From assembly GCA_018267135.1 (NCBI GenBank), contig JAFDZA010000004.1:124001-188000 (forward strand): a stretch of DNA of 64,000 nt, given 5' to 3'. The DNA comes from Bacteroidota bacterium. Its GTDB lineage: Bacteria; Bacteroidota; Bacteroidia; Cytophagales; Cyclobacteriaceae. Below the pieces are notes generated by a model. It was not told the DNA's origin. It saw only the letters and a program-made list of their open reading frames with translations, and made no database searches. Shown here one piece after another: positions 8,689 through 18,267 of the stretch; within the stretch, counting starts at the first letter, position 1; every line of letters begins with the position of its first letter. The position numbers and the translations under genes are program-made.

Positions 8689-11532
8689 ATGAAAAAAAAA
8701 CTTCTTGTATTCCTTTTTAGTATAGTGGCCACTTGGGCGGGGGCACAAAAAGTAACACTTAATCCTACCATTACGCCTGCGCTGTTTCACTACAACGACC
8801 CCATTACCGTAACGTATGATGTAACGGGCACTACATTGGCCTCGCTGGCTACTGCCTATGTGTGGGTGTGGATACCGGGTGCCTCTATTAATGCCAAGTA
8901 TAATATTAACCCAGCTACGGTAGCTACGGCTCCTGCGCAATGCACTAAGTCAACCCCGGGTGGCAAAACGCTCTTTACCATTACCTTTACTCCGGCCAGT
9001 TTTTTTTCGTCCGACATCAGCACCCAAACACAGATGGGCATTTTGCTGAAAGGCACTGACTGGCCTCCGGCTTTTCCTCAAACAACCGATTATGTAGTTA
9101 ATTTTCTGATGGGCAATGCTTTTCAAACCACTCTTATATCACCTTCTGCTTTCCCGTTGTTTGTAACCAACGGCCAAACACTCTCGGTGCAGGCCTCGGC
9201 TTCGGCTGCTTCGCAATACAATTTGTACATTAATGGCAAACTCTTTTCCAGCACCCCTTCGGTTATTAATTACCAAACCAACATCACCGCCAGCGACACG
9301 CTGAGCTACTACTTATGCCAACTGGTAATTATGTCTGGCACCAATCAGGATACACTCTCGTTCAGCTATTTATTTTCGCAAGCCAGCCCTCCGGCCGCCC
9401 GCCCGCCCGGCATTATAGATGGCATCAATTACAACACCAGCGATCCAACCAAAGTAACGCTCTGCTTTTGGGCACCTGCTAAAACATCGGTTTATGCCTT
9501 TGGCGATTTTACCGGCTGGAATCTGGATAAAAAATATTTAATGAACCGCGATGGCGAACATTTTTGGGTAGAAGTAACCGGCCTCACCTCCGGCAAAGAA
9601 TATGCCTTTCAGTATTTAGTAAACGACACCTTGCGCATAGCCGATCCGTACTCCGACAAAATTTTAGATCCGGACGACAATGTTATACCGGCCACTACCT
9701 ACCCTAACTTGAAAACCGTTCCGGCCAAAGCCCAAAGTTCGCAGTGGTATTATAATCATTTCTCGGTTTTTCAAACCGGGCAAACCCCGTATGCGTGGCA
9801 GACTACCAGCTACACCAAACCGGCCAAAGAAAAATTGGTAATCTATGAATTGCTCATCCGCGATTTTTTTGATGCCACCCACCGCAACTTTCAAAGTTTA
9901 ATAGATACCATCTCGTATTTTAAAAGGCTCGGCATTAACGCGGTAGAACTGATGCCGGTGGCCGAGTTTAACGGGCAAATCGGGTGGGGGTATAATCCCA
10001 CGTCTATGTTTGCGGTACAAAAATATTACGGCACCAAAAACAAACTGAAAGAATTTATAGACAAGTGCCATGCCAACGGTATAGCGGTAATCATGGATCT
10101 GGTAATGAACCACCAGGATATTCCTAACTCGTATGCCATGCTCGATTATGATTTTACAAATAGCCGACCCAAGTCTTCTAACAAATGGTTTAATGTCGTG
10201 GCGCCTCATCCGTATAGTGTGTTTAACGACCTTAACCACGACAGCCCCTATACCCGAAAATATTTAGACACGATTAATTATTATTGGATGCACGAGTTTA
10301 AGGTGGACGGCTACCGGTACGATTTATCGAAAGGGTTTACACAATTTAACAGCGGGGGCAATGTAGGCTTGTGGGGGCAGTACGATCAGTCGCGGATTAA
10401 TAACTTACAGCGTATGTCGAACGTGCTGTGGTCGAAATATCCCGATGCCTACATCATTCTCGAACACTTTGCCGATAATTCGGAAGAAACCGTGCTGGCC
10501 AATTACCAGGTAAGCCAGGGGCAAGGCATGATGTTGTGGGAAAATTTTAACTATGCTTACAACCAAAACACCATGGGCTTTGCCAGCGGCTCGGGCATCA
10601 GCCAGATGTATTACGGCAACAAAGGCTGGACAGCCCCGCGTGCCGTAGGCTACATGGAGAGCCACGATGAAGAGCGCCTGATGTATAACAATGAGCAGTA
10701 CGGCAACATATCGGGAAATTATTCGGCTAAAATGTTAGATACGGCTTTAGTCAGGATGAAGGCGGCTTCCTTAATTTTCTACACCATTCCCGGCCCTAAA
10801 ATGTTGTGGCAATTTGGCGAAATGGGATATGACCAAAGCATTAATGAATGTGTAAATGGTACGATAAACAACCAGTGCCGGTTAGACCCCAAACCAGTGT
10901 TGTGGAGTTACCTGCAAAACAAAAACCGCCTGTCGCTATGGAAGCACACGCAAGACCTGATGAGGTTGCGAAAAAACTATACACTTTTTACAACGAAGGG
11001 CACGGCTCAGTTTAATCAGTCGGGGTTGGTGCAGCAGATTGCGTTACAAAATTCGCCTTACACGGCTACCCCAACAGATTCTACCCAAATGAATGCAGTA
11101 GCCGTAGCCAACATGGATGTGTCGTACCAAAACGCTACCGTTAGTTTCCCGCACGCGGGCACCTGGTATGATTACTATAAAGGAGGCACAACGGTAAGTG
11201 TGCCCGGAGGCAGTCTGACAATCAACATGAGGCCCGGCACCTACAAACTTTACACCGATGTAAAAATCAGTGTGCCATCCGTAGTTACGGCTATCAGCGA
11301 TTTGCCTTCGGTGGAGGTATCGGTTTACCCCAATCCCACCCACGACCGCCTGCACGTTAGCACCTCGGATCAGGTAATTGATTTATTGGTGCGAAACTCC
11401 GTAGGGGGCGTAGTAATGCCCACCCGTATAGATAACACTACGTGGGATTTCAGCGGGCTTTCGGCTGGCCTGTATATTATTGAAGTAAGAACCACTTCCG
11501 GAGCGGTGCGAACAAAAATCATTAAATACTAA
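8689..11532 (+). CDS. Secreted GH13 alpha-amylase/pullulanase-like enzyme with CBM48 and T9SS tail
   Basis: The 947-residue protein has a Sec signal (cut after GAQ, about 20), N-terminal Ig-like sandwiches, and a CBM48-type domain about 255-345 (FGDFTGWNL). A GH13 barrel follows. The four conserved regions are visible: DLVMNH (about 470), GYRYDLSK with nucleophile Asp545, ILEHF with acid/base Glu592, and ESHDE with Asp660. The last 70 residues start with VYPNPTHDR, a T9SS sorting domain, so the enzyme should be exported and fixed to the surface. It should cut alpha-glucan (starch, glycogen or pullulan) outside the cell to feed SusC/D. The CBM48 favours a branching, debranching or pullulanase-type subfamily, but the exact linkage cannot be told from motifs. 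Confidence 0.9.
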   Translation: MKKKLLVFLFSIVATWAGAQKVTLNPTITPALFHYNDPITVTYDVTGTTLASLATAYVWVWIPGASINAKYNINPATVATAPAQCTKSTPGGKTLFTITFTPASFFSSDISTQTQMGILLKGTDWPPAFPQTTDYVVNFLMGNAFQTTLISPSAFPLFVTNGQTLSVQASASAASQYNLYINGKLFSSTPSVINYQTNITASDTLSYYLCQLVIMSGTNQDTLSFSYLFSQASPPAARPPGIIDGINYNTSDPTKVTLCFWAPAKTSVYAFGDFTGWNLDKKYLMNRDGEHFWVEVTGLTSGKEYAFQYLVNDTLRIADPYSDKILDPDDNVIPATTYPNLKTVPAKAQSSQWYYNHFSVFQTGQTPYAWQTTSYTKPAKEKLVIYELLIRDFFDATHRNFQSLIDTISYFKRLGINAVELMPVAEFNGQIGWGYNPTSMFAVQKYYGTKNKLKEFIDKCHANGIAVIMDLVMNHQDIPNSYAMLDYDFTNSRPKSSNKWFNVVAPHPYSVFNDLNHDSPYTRKYLDTINYYWMHEFKVDGYRYDLSKGFTQFNSGGNVGLWGQYDQSRINNLQRMSNVLWSKYPDAYIILEHFADNSEETVLANYQVSQGQGMMLWENFNYAYNQNTMGFASGSGISQMYYGNKGWTAPRAVGYMESHDEERLMYNNEQYGNISGNYSAKMLDTALVRMKAASLIFYTIPGPKMLWQFGEMGYDQSINECVNGTINNQCRLDPKPVLWSYLQNKNRLSLWKHTQDLMRLRKNYTLFTTKGTAQFNQSGLVQQIALQNSPYTATPTDSTQMNAVAVANMDVSYQNATVSFPHAGTWYDYYKGGTTVSVPGGSLTINMRPGTYKLYTDVKISVPSVVTAISDLPSVEVSVYPNPTHDRLHVSTSDQVIDLLVRNSVGGVVMPTRIDNTTWDFSGLSAGLYIIEVRTTSGAVRTKIIKY

Positions 11533-11544
11533 TTGCTTAACTCG

Positions 11545-13395
11545 ATGAAAAAAATTTTACTGGTATGGGTACTGGTGCCACAGCTTTTATTGGCTCAAAA
11601 AAAAACCAAGCCTGAGTTTACCCGTGTGGAGCCTGCCTTTTGGTGGGTGGGTATGAAGAATACCGAGTTGCAGGTTCTTTTCTATCACCGCGAAGCAAAC
11701 CTGAGCGGCTACGAAGCATCTATAAATTATGCGGGTGTTTCCATCAAAGAAAAAATAAACGTAGAAAATCCGCACTATCTTTTTTTAAAGCTGGAGGTGA
11801 GTTCAGCAGCCCAAGCCGGAATGCTGCCCATTCAATTTAAAGCCGGTAAAAAATCGTTTACCTATTTATATGAACTAAAAAATAAATCAACTACCCCGAA
11901 CCGTATTCAGGGATTTAATTCGAGCGATGTATTGTACCTGATTATGCCCGACCGTTTTGCCAATGGCGACACCAAAAATGATTCGTTGCCCGGCTTCTAT
12001 CAGGGTGTGCACCGCCACGAGCCGTTTGGCCGCCATGGGGGCGACCTGAAGGGAATTTCAGACCACCTCGATTTTATTTCCGACCTGGGCGTTACCACCT
12101 TGTGGCTGAATCCGATTCTGGAGAACAACCAAAAACGCGAAAGCTACCACGGCTATGCCATTACCGATTTTTATAAAGTAGATGCCCGCTTCGGCTCGAA
12201 CGAAGAGTATGTAGCCCTCATCGAAAAATGCCATGCCCGCGGAATGAAAATGGTGCAGGATATGGTAATTAACCACATGGGCAATTACAACTGGCTCATG
12301 CTCGACTTGCCCGAAAAAAGCTGGGTGCACCAGTTTCCGGAATTTACCCGCTCTAACTACCGCAGCGAAGTAATCTCCGACCCGTATCAATCGAACTACG
12401 ACCTGAACAAAATGAGTAACGGCTGGTTTGATTACACCATGCCTGATATTAACCAGAACAACCCACTGTTTGCTACGTACCTGATTCAAAATACGTTGTG
12501 GTGGATAGAGTATGCCGGCATTGATGGCATCCGCATGGATACCTACCCTTACCCCGACCGCGATTTTATGGCACGTTGGGCTAAAGAAGTATTAGCTGAA
12601 TATCCAAAATTTGGCATCGTAGGCGAAGTGCTGGTCAACTCCAAACCCATGGTGGGCTATTGGCAAAATGGAGCGATCAACAGAGATGGCTATCAATCGC
12701 ATTTGCCTTCGGTAATTGATTTTCCGTTAACCAATGCCATTAACACCGGCCTGAACGAAAATGGATCGTGGGAGGGAGGGCTCGCCAGACTTTATACTAC
12801 GCTTAGCCAGGATTTTATTTACCCCGATGCCAATCGCAATGTTACGTTCCTCGATAACCACGACATGAGCCGGTATTATTTTAACATGGGCCGCGACATG
12901 AATAAATTTAAAATGGGGTTGATTTTTCTATTAACCACCCGTGGTATTCCCCAATTATATTATGGTACCGAATTATTAATGGATGGCAACTATTCCATCC
13001 ACCCCACGGTGCGCATGGATGTGCCGGGCGGCTGGCCGGGCGACCCCATCAATCAGTTTACCCGGACGGGCCGCACGAAAGAACAGAACGAAGCATACGA
13101 TTTTATGAGCCGGCTTTTGCAGTGGCGAAAAACCAAACCGGTTATTTCTCAGGGAAAACTCACACACTTTATCCCGGAAGATAACGTGTATGTTTATTTC
13201 CGTACCCTGGGCGAGGAAACCGTAATGGTGGTTATGAATGGCAACGACAAGCCCATGACTCTAAAAACGGATCGCTATGCCGAATGCCTGAAAGAAAAAT
13301 CAACGGCTCGAAATGTACTGACAAAAGAGTCTGTACAAAATCTGAAAGAGATTACTGTTCCGGCCATGACCGCTATAATTTTAGAATTGAATTGA
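11545..13395 (+). CDS. susA: SusA-like GH13 neopullulanase/cyclomaltodextrinase
   Basis: A TTG at 11533 is in frame, but the ATG at 11545 places a normal signal peptide (MKKILLVWVLVP, ending LLAQ) at the N-terminus, 12 bases after the previous stop. The 616-residue protein has an N-terminal cyclomaltodextrinase-type domain (about 25-115) and a GH13 barrel. Conserved regions are DMVINH, GIRMD with nucleophile Asp332, GEVL with acid/base Glu361, and LDNHDMSR with Asp440, and RGIPQLYYGTE is also typical. There is no T9SS tail, so it is expected in the periplasm, where it would cut imported maltodextrins to glucose and maltose. It is co-transcribed with the surface amylase upstream. Confidence 0.92.
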   Translation: MKKILLVWVLVPQLLLAQKKTKPEFTRVEPAFWWVGMKNTELQVLFYHREANLSGYEASINYAGVSIKEKINVENPHYLFLKLEVSSAAQAGMLPIQFKAGKKSFTYLYELKNKSTTPNRIQGFNSSDVLYLIMPDRFANGDTKNDSLPGFYQGVHRHEPFGRHGGDLKGISDHLDFISDLGVTTLWLNPILENNQKRESYHGYAITDFYKVDARFGSNEEYVALIEKCHARGMKMVQDMVINHMGNYNWLMLDLPEKSWVHQFPEFTRSNYRSEVISDPYQSNYDLNKMSNGWFDYTMPDINQNNPLFATYLIQNTLWWIEYAGIDGIRMDTYPYPDRDFMARWAKEVLAEYPKFGIVGEVLVNSKPMVGYWQNGAINRDGYQSHLPSVIDFPLTNAINTGLNENGSWEGGLARLYTTLSQDFIYPDANRNVTFLDNHDMSRYYFNMGRDMNKFKMGLIFLLTTRGIPQLYYGTELLMDGNYSIHPTVRMDVPGGWPGDPINQFTRTGRTKEQNEAYDFMSRLLQWRKTKPVISQGKLTHFIPEDNVYVYFRTLGEETVMVVMNGNDKPMTLKTDRYAECLKEKSTARNVLTKESVQNLKEITVPAMTAIILELN

Positions 13396-13406
13396 TGCCC
13401 GGTTGA

Positions 13407-14441
13407 CTAATTCAGAAAAGCATCCATTGCTATAGTTGGTTTGCCGGTGTTATCGAATGCCCCCAGAGTGTAGCCGTTCCAGTTGTTATAACATTCGGGC
13501 TCCCAATAAAAAACACCTAAGCCGTTATAGTTGGCAACACTTTTTGTTTTTGCGATAATGTCTTGCAAAAATAATTTGGCATCGGTGGGGTTATTGTAGG
13601 GCATACCTACTTCTACAACCATAACCGGAGTATTGTATCGGGCAACCAAGGCGTTCATATTGTTCAGGCAATTGGTGTTAACGCTTGCCCAGCCGCTGTT
13701 GCCCTGAGGGGCGTAGGCCGGGTAGAGCGACAGGCCGATGATATCCCAACTTGCCCCGTTGGCTTTCAGTCCGTCAAACACCGAAGTAAAAAGTGCGTTA
13801 TCATATCCGTTCGATAAATGCACAATCACTTTTGAAGTGGGGCTTACCGATTTTACGGCAGTGTACCCCGCTTTGATTAAGGCCGCAAAATTGGCCATAA
13901 ACGTGGAGGCTCGGCCGGTTTCCCACAGCATACCATCGTTGGTTTCATTGCCAATTTGCACCCAGTCGGGCGTAATGCCGTTAAGTTTTAAGGTATCCAT
14001 TACTCCGGTGGTGTAAGAAAAAAGAGTATTTTTTAATTGATCGAAAGGAAGCGATGACCAGGCCACTGGTTTGGTTTGATGGCCCGGGTCGGCCCAGGTA
14101 TCGCTGTAATGAAAGTCAATCATAATCTTCATGCCCAATGCCTGAGCGCGGAGCGCTTTGACCACCACATCCCGGGTGTTGTTCCAACCGGCTGTTGGGT
14201 TGACCCAAGCCCGTAGGCGAATGGCGTTAATGCCTTTGTCTTTCAAAATAGATAAACATTCTTGCGGCACACCTTGACTGTTATAAAATTTTACACCGGC
14301 CGCTTCCATTTCCGTTACCCAGCTTGCGTCTGCTCCTTTGGCAAAATCAACCGATAGTGGAGGAGGCACAGGCGCGCTTGGCTTGGTACACGTACAAAAA
14401 AAACTAACCGGCAGAAAGAGGAAAACGAAATTAAATTTCAT
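13407..14441 (-). CDS. GH53 arabinogalactan endo-beta-1,4-galactanase
   Basis: A TTG lies three codons upstream, but the ATG at 14441 is the natural start; it gives 344 residues. The N-terminus is a signal with cysteines at about 16 and 18 and a following Pro-rich linker, probably a lipoprotein though the lipobox is not canonical. GH53 hallmarks are INAIRLRAWVNP, DFHYSDTWADPG, IGNETN with the acid/base Glu166, and VVEVG with the nucleophile Glu277, ending with FYWEPE. The family cuts beta-1,4-galactan side chains of pectin. It is convergent with the starch enzymes (11 bases between stops), so it is not in their operon; the link to this locus is only positional. Confidence 0.93.
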   Translation of the reverse strand: MKFNFVFLFLPVSFFCTCTKPSAPVPPPLSVDFAKGADASWVTEMEAAGVKFYNSQGVPQECLSILKDKGINAIRLRAWVNPTAGWNNTRDVVVKALRAQALGMKIMIDFHYSDTWADPGHQTKPVAWSSLPFDQLKNTLFSYTTGVMDTLKLNGITPDWVQIGNETNDGMLWETGRASTFMANFAALIKAGYTAVKSVSPTSKVIVHLSNGYDNALFTSVFDGLKANGASWDIIGLSLYPAYAPQGNSGWASVNTNCLNNMNALVARYNTPVMVVEVGMPYNNPTDAKLFLQDIIAKTKSVANYNGLGVFYWEPECYNNWNGYTLGAFDNTGKPTIAMDAFLN

Positions 14442-14453
14442 GACAGGCAAACT

Positions 14454-14837
14454 TTAGGGTTCACGGGTTTTAGAGGCCAGCTTCAGGGCCAATAACACCC
14501 ATCCGGTAAGCAATAATACGCCCCCAATAGGGGTCGCCATAGCAAAACCGGTAATGTTGGTGAGGGCAAATAGATACAGGCTTCCGCTGAACACCAGCAC
14601 TCCTGCCAGAATAAAAAAGGTGGGATAAGAAAATTTTTTACTGCCCGGTGAAGCTACGGAGCCAATCAGCAAAAGAGCCAGTGCATGATAAAAATGATAC
14701 CGTACAGCCAGCTCGTAGGTATCGGTGCGGCCGTTTTGTACAAGAATATTTTTAAGAGCGTGAGCGCCAAAAGCCCCCAACCCTACGGCTAAGCCGCCCA
14801 GCAAAGCACCGGTAACTAAAATAGAATGTTTATTCAT
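14454..14837 (-). CDS. DUF423 family small membrane protein
   Basis: The 127-residue protein has about four hydrophobic helices and the family signature GAFGAHALK near residues 22-30, as in E. coli YgdD. Its function is not established. Its start overlaps the stop of the Ppx/GppA-like gene by 8 bases, so the two are translationally coupled and share the promoter near 15830. Confidence 0.85.
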   Translation of the reverse strand: MNKHSILVTGALLGGLAVGLGAFGAHALKNILVQNGRTDTYELAVRYHFYHALALLLIGSVASPGSKKFSYPTFFILAGVLVFSGSLYLFALTNITGFAMATPIGGVLLLTGWVLLALKLASKTREP

Positions 14838-15810
14838 TGGTCAGTTTTTTAAAGGCAGAAATGTACGGGTTAATTCCAGATGATGCATTGGAGTCTTTCA
14901 TGAGCGATGCCAGCACCCCTTCTTTTAATGAAAACGAAGACACCCTCATTTGTTCAAAAGGAAATTGTTGTAAAATGAACCGGATCAGGCAGCAGGCCAC
15001 GGCCATCATATCTACACGCAGTTCAATCATACCCGGAATAAGCATGCGCTCCTTTCTGTTTTTGGAAATAATTTCCTGGTAAATATTTTGAAAGGAAGAA
15101 ACAGCAAACGGAATTTCGGGAGTGTCCTTTATCTGAAGACCTTGCCGGGCGCAGTAGATAGCGCTGAGGGTATCAAATGCACCCGATGATCCGGCCAGGA
15201 TTTTAGGCTGATGAATTTTTAACTGTTGCAGCAAGGGCTTCAGCGAGTTTTCTAAATGAAGATAGATTAATTCTATTTCAACCTGTAAAATAGGATCGTG
15301 CTTCTGGTATTGTTCCATCAGGCGCAGCCCACCAATTTCAAAACTTTGTTTTACAAAGATTTTTTTTCCGTTGGCAATGATAAACTCCACACTTCCGCCT
15401 CCGATATCCACAATCAGGTTCTTTTCTTCTCCCAGTTGCAAGGCCAGGTTTACACCTTCGTAAATCAGGGCGGCTTCTTCCTCTCCGGAAATGACTTGCG
15501 GATGGATACCCGTAGCTTCTTTTATTTTTTGAATGATCTCATCGGCATGGATGGCGTTGCGCAAGGCGCTGGTGCCAAAAGCAAGAATAGAATCGGCACC
15601 CCATTCCTTTGCTTTTCTCTTAAATGACAGAAGCGCCTTCACCGCTCTTTCAGTCGCTTCTTCCGAAATACGGTTTTGATTAATGCCACCGGCACCGATC
15701 CGCACCGGCAAAGATTCGTGTCCGATTATTTGATACCCGGAGGAATCCCAGGCGGCCACCAGCAGGTGAAAAGTATTGGTACCCATATCTATAATGGCGG
15801 CTCGAGTCAT
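14830..15810 (-). CDS. Ppx/GppA family phosphatase (exopolyphosphatase-like)
   Basis: The 326-residue protein shows the ASKHA-fold phosphate loops of the family: DMGTNTFHLL near the N-terminus, SGEEEA about 124, and VDIGGGSVEF about 144-153. Members remove terminal phosphate from polyphosphate or turn pppGpp into ppGpp. The length matches the short form, which lacks the C-terminal HD-like domain of E. coli Ppx (about 510 residues). It leads a two-gene operon with the DUF423 gene. Which of the two substrates is used cannot be decided here. Confidence 0.9.
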   Translation of the reverse strand: MTRAAIIDMGTNTFHLLVAAWDSSGYQIIGHESLPVRIGAGGINQNRISEEATERAVKALLSFKRKAKEWGADSILAFGTSALRNAIHADEIIQKIKEATGIHPQVISGEEEAALIYEGVNLALQLGEEKNLIVDIGGGSVEFIIANGKKIFVKQSFEIGGLRLMEQYQKHDPILQVEIELIYLHLENSLKPLLQQLKIHQPKILAGSSGAFDTLSAIYCARQGLQIKDTPEIPFAVSSFQNIYQEIISKNRKERMLIPGMIELRVDMMAVACCLIRFILQQFPFEQMRVSSFSLKEGVLASLMKDSNASSGINPYISAFKKLTNE

Positions 15811-15829
15811 CAGAAAAGCAGAATAAGTT

Positions 15830-15837
15830 CAAATATA
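15830..15837 (-). promoter_or_regulatory. TAnnTTTG -7 box for the Ppx/GppA gene
   Basis: On the minus strand this reads TATATTTG, an exact match to the Bacteroidota -7 consensus, 20 bases before the ATG. A TTG-like -33 element at the ideal distance is not clear. Confidence 0.5.
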
Positions 15838-15939
15838 GAACCGGCAATGAAACGAAACACAAACGATTGATATGTTTATATTTTACCATGTTTAAGTAAA
15901 AAACAAATAAAATTTTAAAAAATAGGGTTAAAAATATAC

Positions 15940-15967
15940 TTGAATTATTAAAAAATAATTTTATTTG
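15940..15967 (+). promoter_or_regulatory. Possible promoter of glutamine synthetase III
   Basis: A TTG at 15940-15942 and a TTTATTTG box ending at 15967 lie in a very AT-rich stretch, 29 bases before the ATG. The -7 box deviates from TAnnTTTG at one base and the spacing is 17 rather than 19, so this is a weak call. Confidence 0.3.
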
Positions 15968-15996
15968 CGCCACAACAGATAAAAAAACAACCACTT

Positions 15997-18159
15997 ATGG
16001 CTACACTTCGCTTTGAGGCACTTAAAAAACTCGATGAACGGGTTAAGGTACACGTAGAGATCCCCACCCCCAATATCTCCCAATTTTTTGGTGAGAATGT
16101 TTTTGGTATTGAACAGATGCGCGCTACACTGGCTCCGGCCGTTTTCAAAAAAGTGAGCAATGCCATAAAGAACCACGAAAAAATAGACGAACCCACGGCC
16201 GATGCCGTAGCTTCGGCCGCCAAGAGTTGGGCTTTGGCCAAAGGAGCTACCCACTTTACTCACTGGTTTCAACCGCTTACCGGTGGCACGGCCGAAAAAC
16301 ACGATTCATTTTTCGATGCTCTGGCCGGCATAGAAAGATTTAGAGGGAGCGAACTGGTGCAACAAGAACCCGATGCTTCGTCATTTCCCAGTGGCGGCAT
16401 CCGAAGCACGTTTGAAGCGCGCGGCTACACCGCCTGGGATCCCACCTCGCCCATGTTTTTGTATGGCCGTACACTCAGCATCCCTACCGTTTTTGTTTCC
16501 TATACAGGCGAAACGCTGGATGCCAAATCGCCTTTATTAAAAGCACTCAAAGCCGTAGATACAGCCGCTACCCAGGTTTGCCAGTTGTTCGACAAAGACA
16601 TCCAGCACGTGGTGGCTTCATTGGGCTCGGAGCAGGAATATTTTGTGGTAGATAAATCGCTTTACATGGCTCGCCCTGATTTAGTTATGGCTGGCCGCTC
16701 CGTATTTGGCCACTCGCCCGCCCGCGGCCAGCAGTTGGAAGATCACTATTTTGGCACCATCCCTTCGCGCGTGTATGATTTTATGCGTGAGTTTGAGATA
16801 GAGTGTTGGAAGTTGGGAATCCCCGTGCGCACTCGCCATAACGAAGTAGCTCCCAGCCAGTTTGAAGTAGCTCCTTTGTTTGAAGAAGTAAACGTGGCCA
16901 ACGACCACAACCAATTGATGTTGGATGTGATGAGCCGTGTAGGTGAAAAACACAGCCTGAAAATTCTTTTCCACGAAAAACCTTTTGCCGGAGTAAACGG
17001 AAGCGGGAAACACAACAACTGGTCGCTCATTACCGATACCGGAGTAAATCTATACGCTCCCTCCAGTTCCGCCCGCGATAACCTACTCTTCCTAACGTTC
17101 TTCATTACCACCATCAAAGCCGTGCACGAGCATGCCGATCTGCTGCGGGCCAGCATTGCCACCCCCGGAAATGATTTCAGGTTGGGGGCTAATGAAGCTC
17201 CTCCCGCTATAGTTTCGGTATTTATCGGAGCACAGATGACAGCCGTACTGGATGAATTAGAGAAAAAAGGAAATGTGAAGATCGAAAAAGGCGATAACAT
17301 GTATATGAAACTGGGCATCGACCAGATTCCTGAAATTATTCTCGATGCTACCGACCGCAACCGCACTTCGCCTTTTGCCTTTACCGGAAACAAATTTGAA
17401 TTCCGTGCCGTGGGCAGCAGCGATAATTGCGCCACCCCCATGACGGTGCTTAACTTAATCGTAGCCGACCAACTGCTCCTTTTCTACGAAGAAGTCAGCC
17501 GCATGATAGAACAAGGCGAAGAAAAAAGAATAGCCATTGTAAACGTGCTGAGAAAGTACATCAAAGAATCGAAAGACATCCGCTTTGAAGGCGATGGCTA
17601 TTCGGAGGAATGGGTAAAAGAAGCCGAAAAGCGCAAACTGAGCAATATTAAAAATATGCCCCGCGCGCTCGATGCCTACCTCGCCAAAAAATCGGTAGGA
17701 CTGTTTGAGAAACATGCCGTGCTTTCGCACAAAGAAGTAGAAGCCAGAAATGAAATTCGCCTGGAGGGATACATTAAACGTGTACAGATCGAAGCCCGCG
17801 TAATTGGCGATCTGGCTATGAACCATATTGTGCCCACGGCCATAAATTACCAAAGCAAATTAATAGACAATGCCAACGGACTGAAAGGCTTGGGAGTAGA
17901 TAACAAAAACGTGGTTCAAACCATTAAAGAAATTTCAGAGCATATTGACACCATTAAGCAGAACGTGCGGGCCATGATTGAAGAACGTAAGCGTATCAAT
18001 AAAATGACGGATACACATAAACGCGCTATTGCCTACTGCGATGATGTAAAAGAAAAATACTTTGAAATGATACGCGAAGCCGTTGATGACCTGGAGTTGC
18101 TGGTGGATGATGAAGATTGGCCATTGGTAAAATACCGGGAGATGCTGTTTTTGAGGTAA
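15997..18159 (+). CDS. glnN: Type III glutamine synthetase
   Basis: At 720 residues this has the length of GSIII, far longer than type I (about 470). Family blocks are visible: the type III N-terminal segment with FGENVFG and HWFQPLTG, TRHNEVAPSQFEVAP about 278-292, NGSGKHNNWS about 333-342 with the active-site His/Asn loop, and ATDRNRTSPFAFTGNKFEFR about 448-467. It makes glutamine from glutamate, ammonia and ATP in the cytoplasm and is the main GS type in many Bacteroidota. It is monocistronic, with a strong terminator at 18180. The upstream region is long and AT-rich, but no operator is recognisable. Confidence 0.97.
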   Translation: MATLRFEALKKLDERVKVHVEIPTPNISQFFGENVFGIEQMRATLAPAVFKKVSNAIKNHEKIDEPTADAVASAAKSWALAKGATHFTHWFQPLTGGTAEKHDSFFDALAGIERFRGSELVQQEPDASSFPSGGIRSTFEARGYTAWDPTSPMFLYGRTLSIPTVFVSYTGETLDAKSPLLKALKAVDTAATQVCQLFDKDIQHVVASLGSEQEYFVVDKSLYMARPDLVMAGRSVFGHSPARGQQLEDHYFGTIPSRVYDFMREFEIECWKLGIPVRTRHNEVAPSQFEVAPLFEEVNVANDHNQLMLDVMSRVGEKHSLKILFHEKPFAGVNGSGKHNNWSLITDTGVNLYAPSSSARDNLLFLTFFITTIKAVHEHADLLRASIATPGNDFRLGANEAPPAIVSVFIGAQMTAVLDELEKKGNVKIEKGDNMYMKLGIDQIPEIILDATDRNRTSPFAFTGNKFEFRAVGSSDNCATPMTVLNLIVADQLLLFYEEVSRMIEQGEEKRIAIVNVLRKYIKESKDIRFEGDGYSEEWVKEAEKRKLSNIKNMPRALDAYLAKKSVGLFEKHAVLSHKEVEARNEIRLEGYIKRVQIEARVIGDLAMNHIVPTAINYQSKLIDNANGLKGLGVDNKNVVQTIKEISEHIDTIKQNVRAMIEERKRINKMTDTHKRAIAYCDDVKEKYFEMIREAVDDLELLVDDEDWPLVKYREMLFLR

Positions 18160-18179
18160 TTCTCTTACTTATCTTTTTA

Positions 18180-18215
18180 AAGAGGCCAGCCGAAAAAGCC
18201 GGCCTCTTCCTTTTT
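18180..18215 (+). terminator. Intrinsic terminator of glutamine synthetase III
   Basis: Arms AAGAGGCCAGC (18180-18190) and GCCGGCCTCTT (18198-18208) form an 11-bp stem with one A-C mismatch, followed by CCTTTTTC. It sits 20 bases after the stop. Confidence 0.8.
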
Positions 18216-18267
18216 CAAACGATTTTCAAATTTCTATTTTATCTTTCGAGCCAAGACACGGATCGCT

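Noticed and set aside
16746..17441. 231-codon open frame on the minus strand
   Set aside because: It is antisense to the core of glutamine synthetase III, with no ribosome site or protein signature; it is a by-product of the codon pattern.
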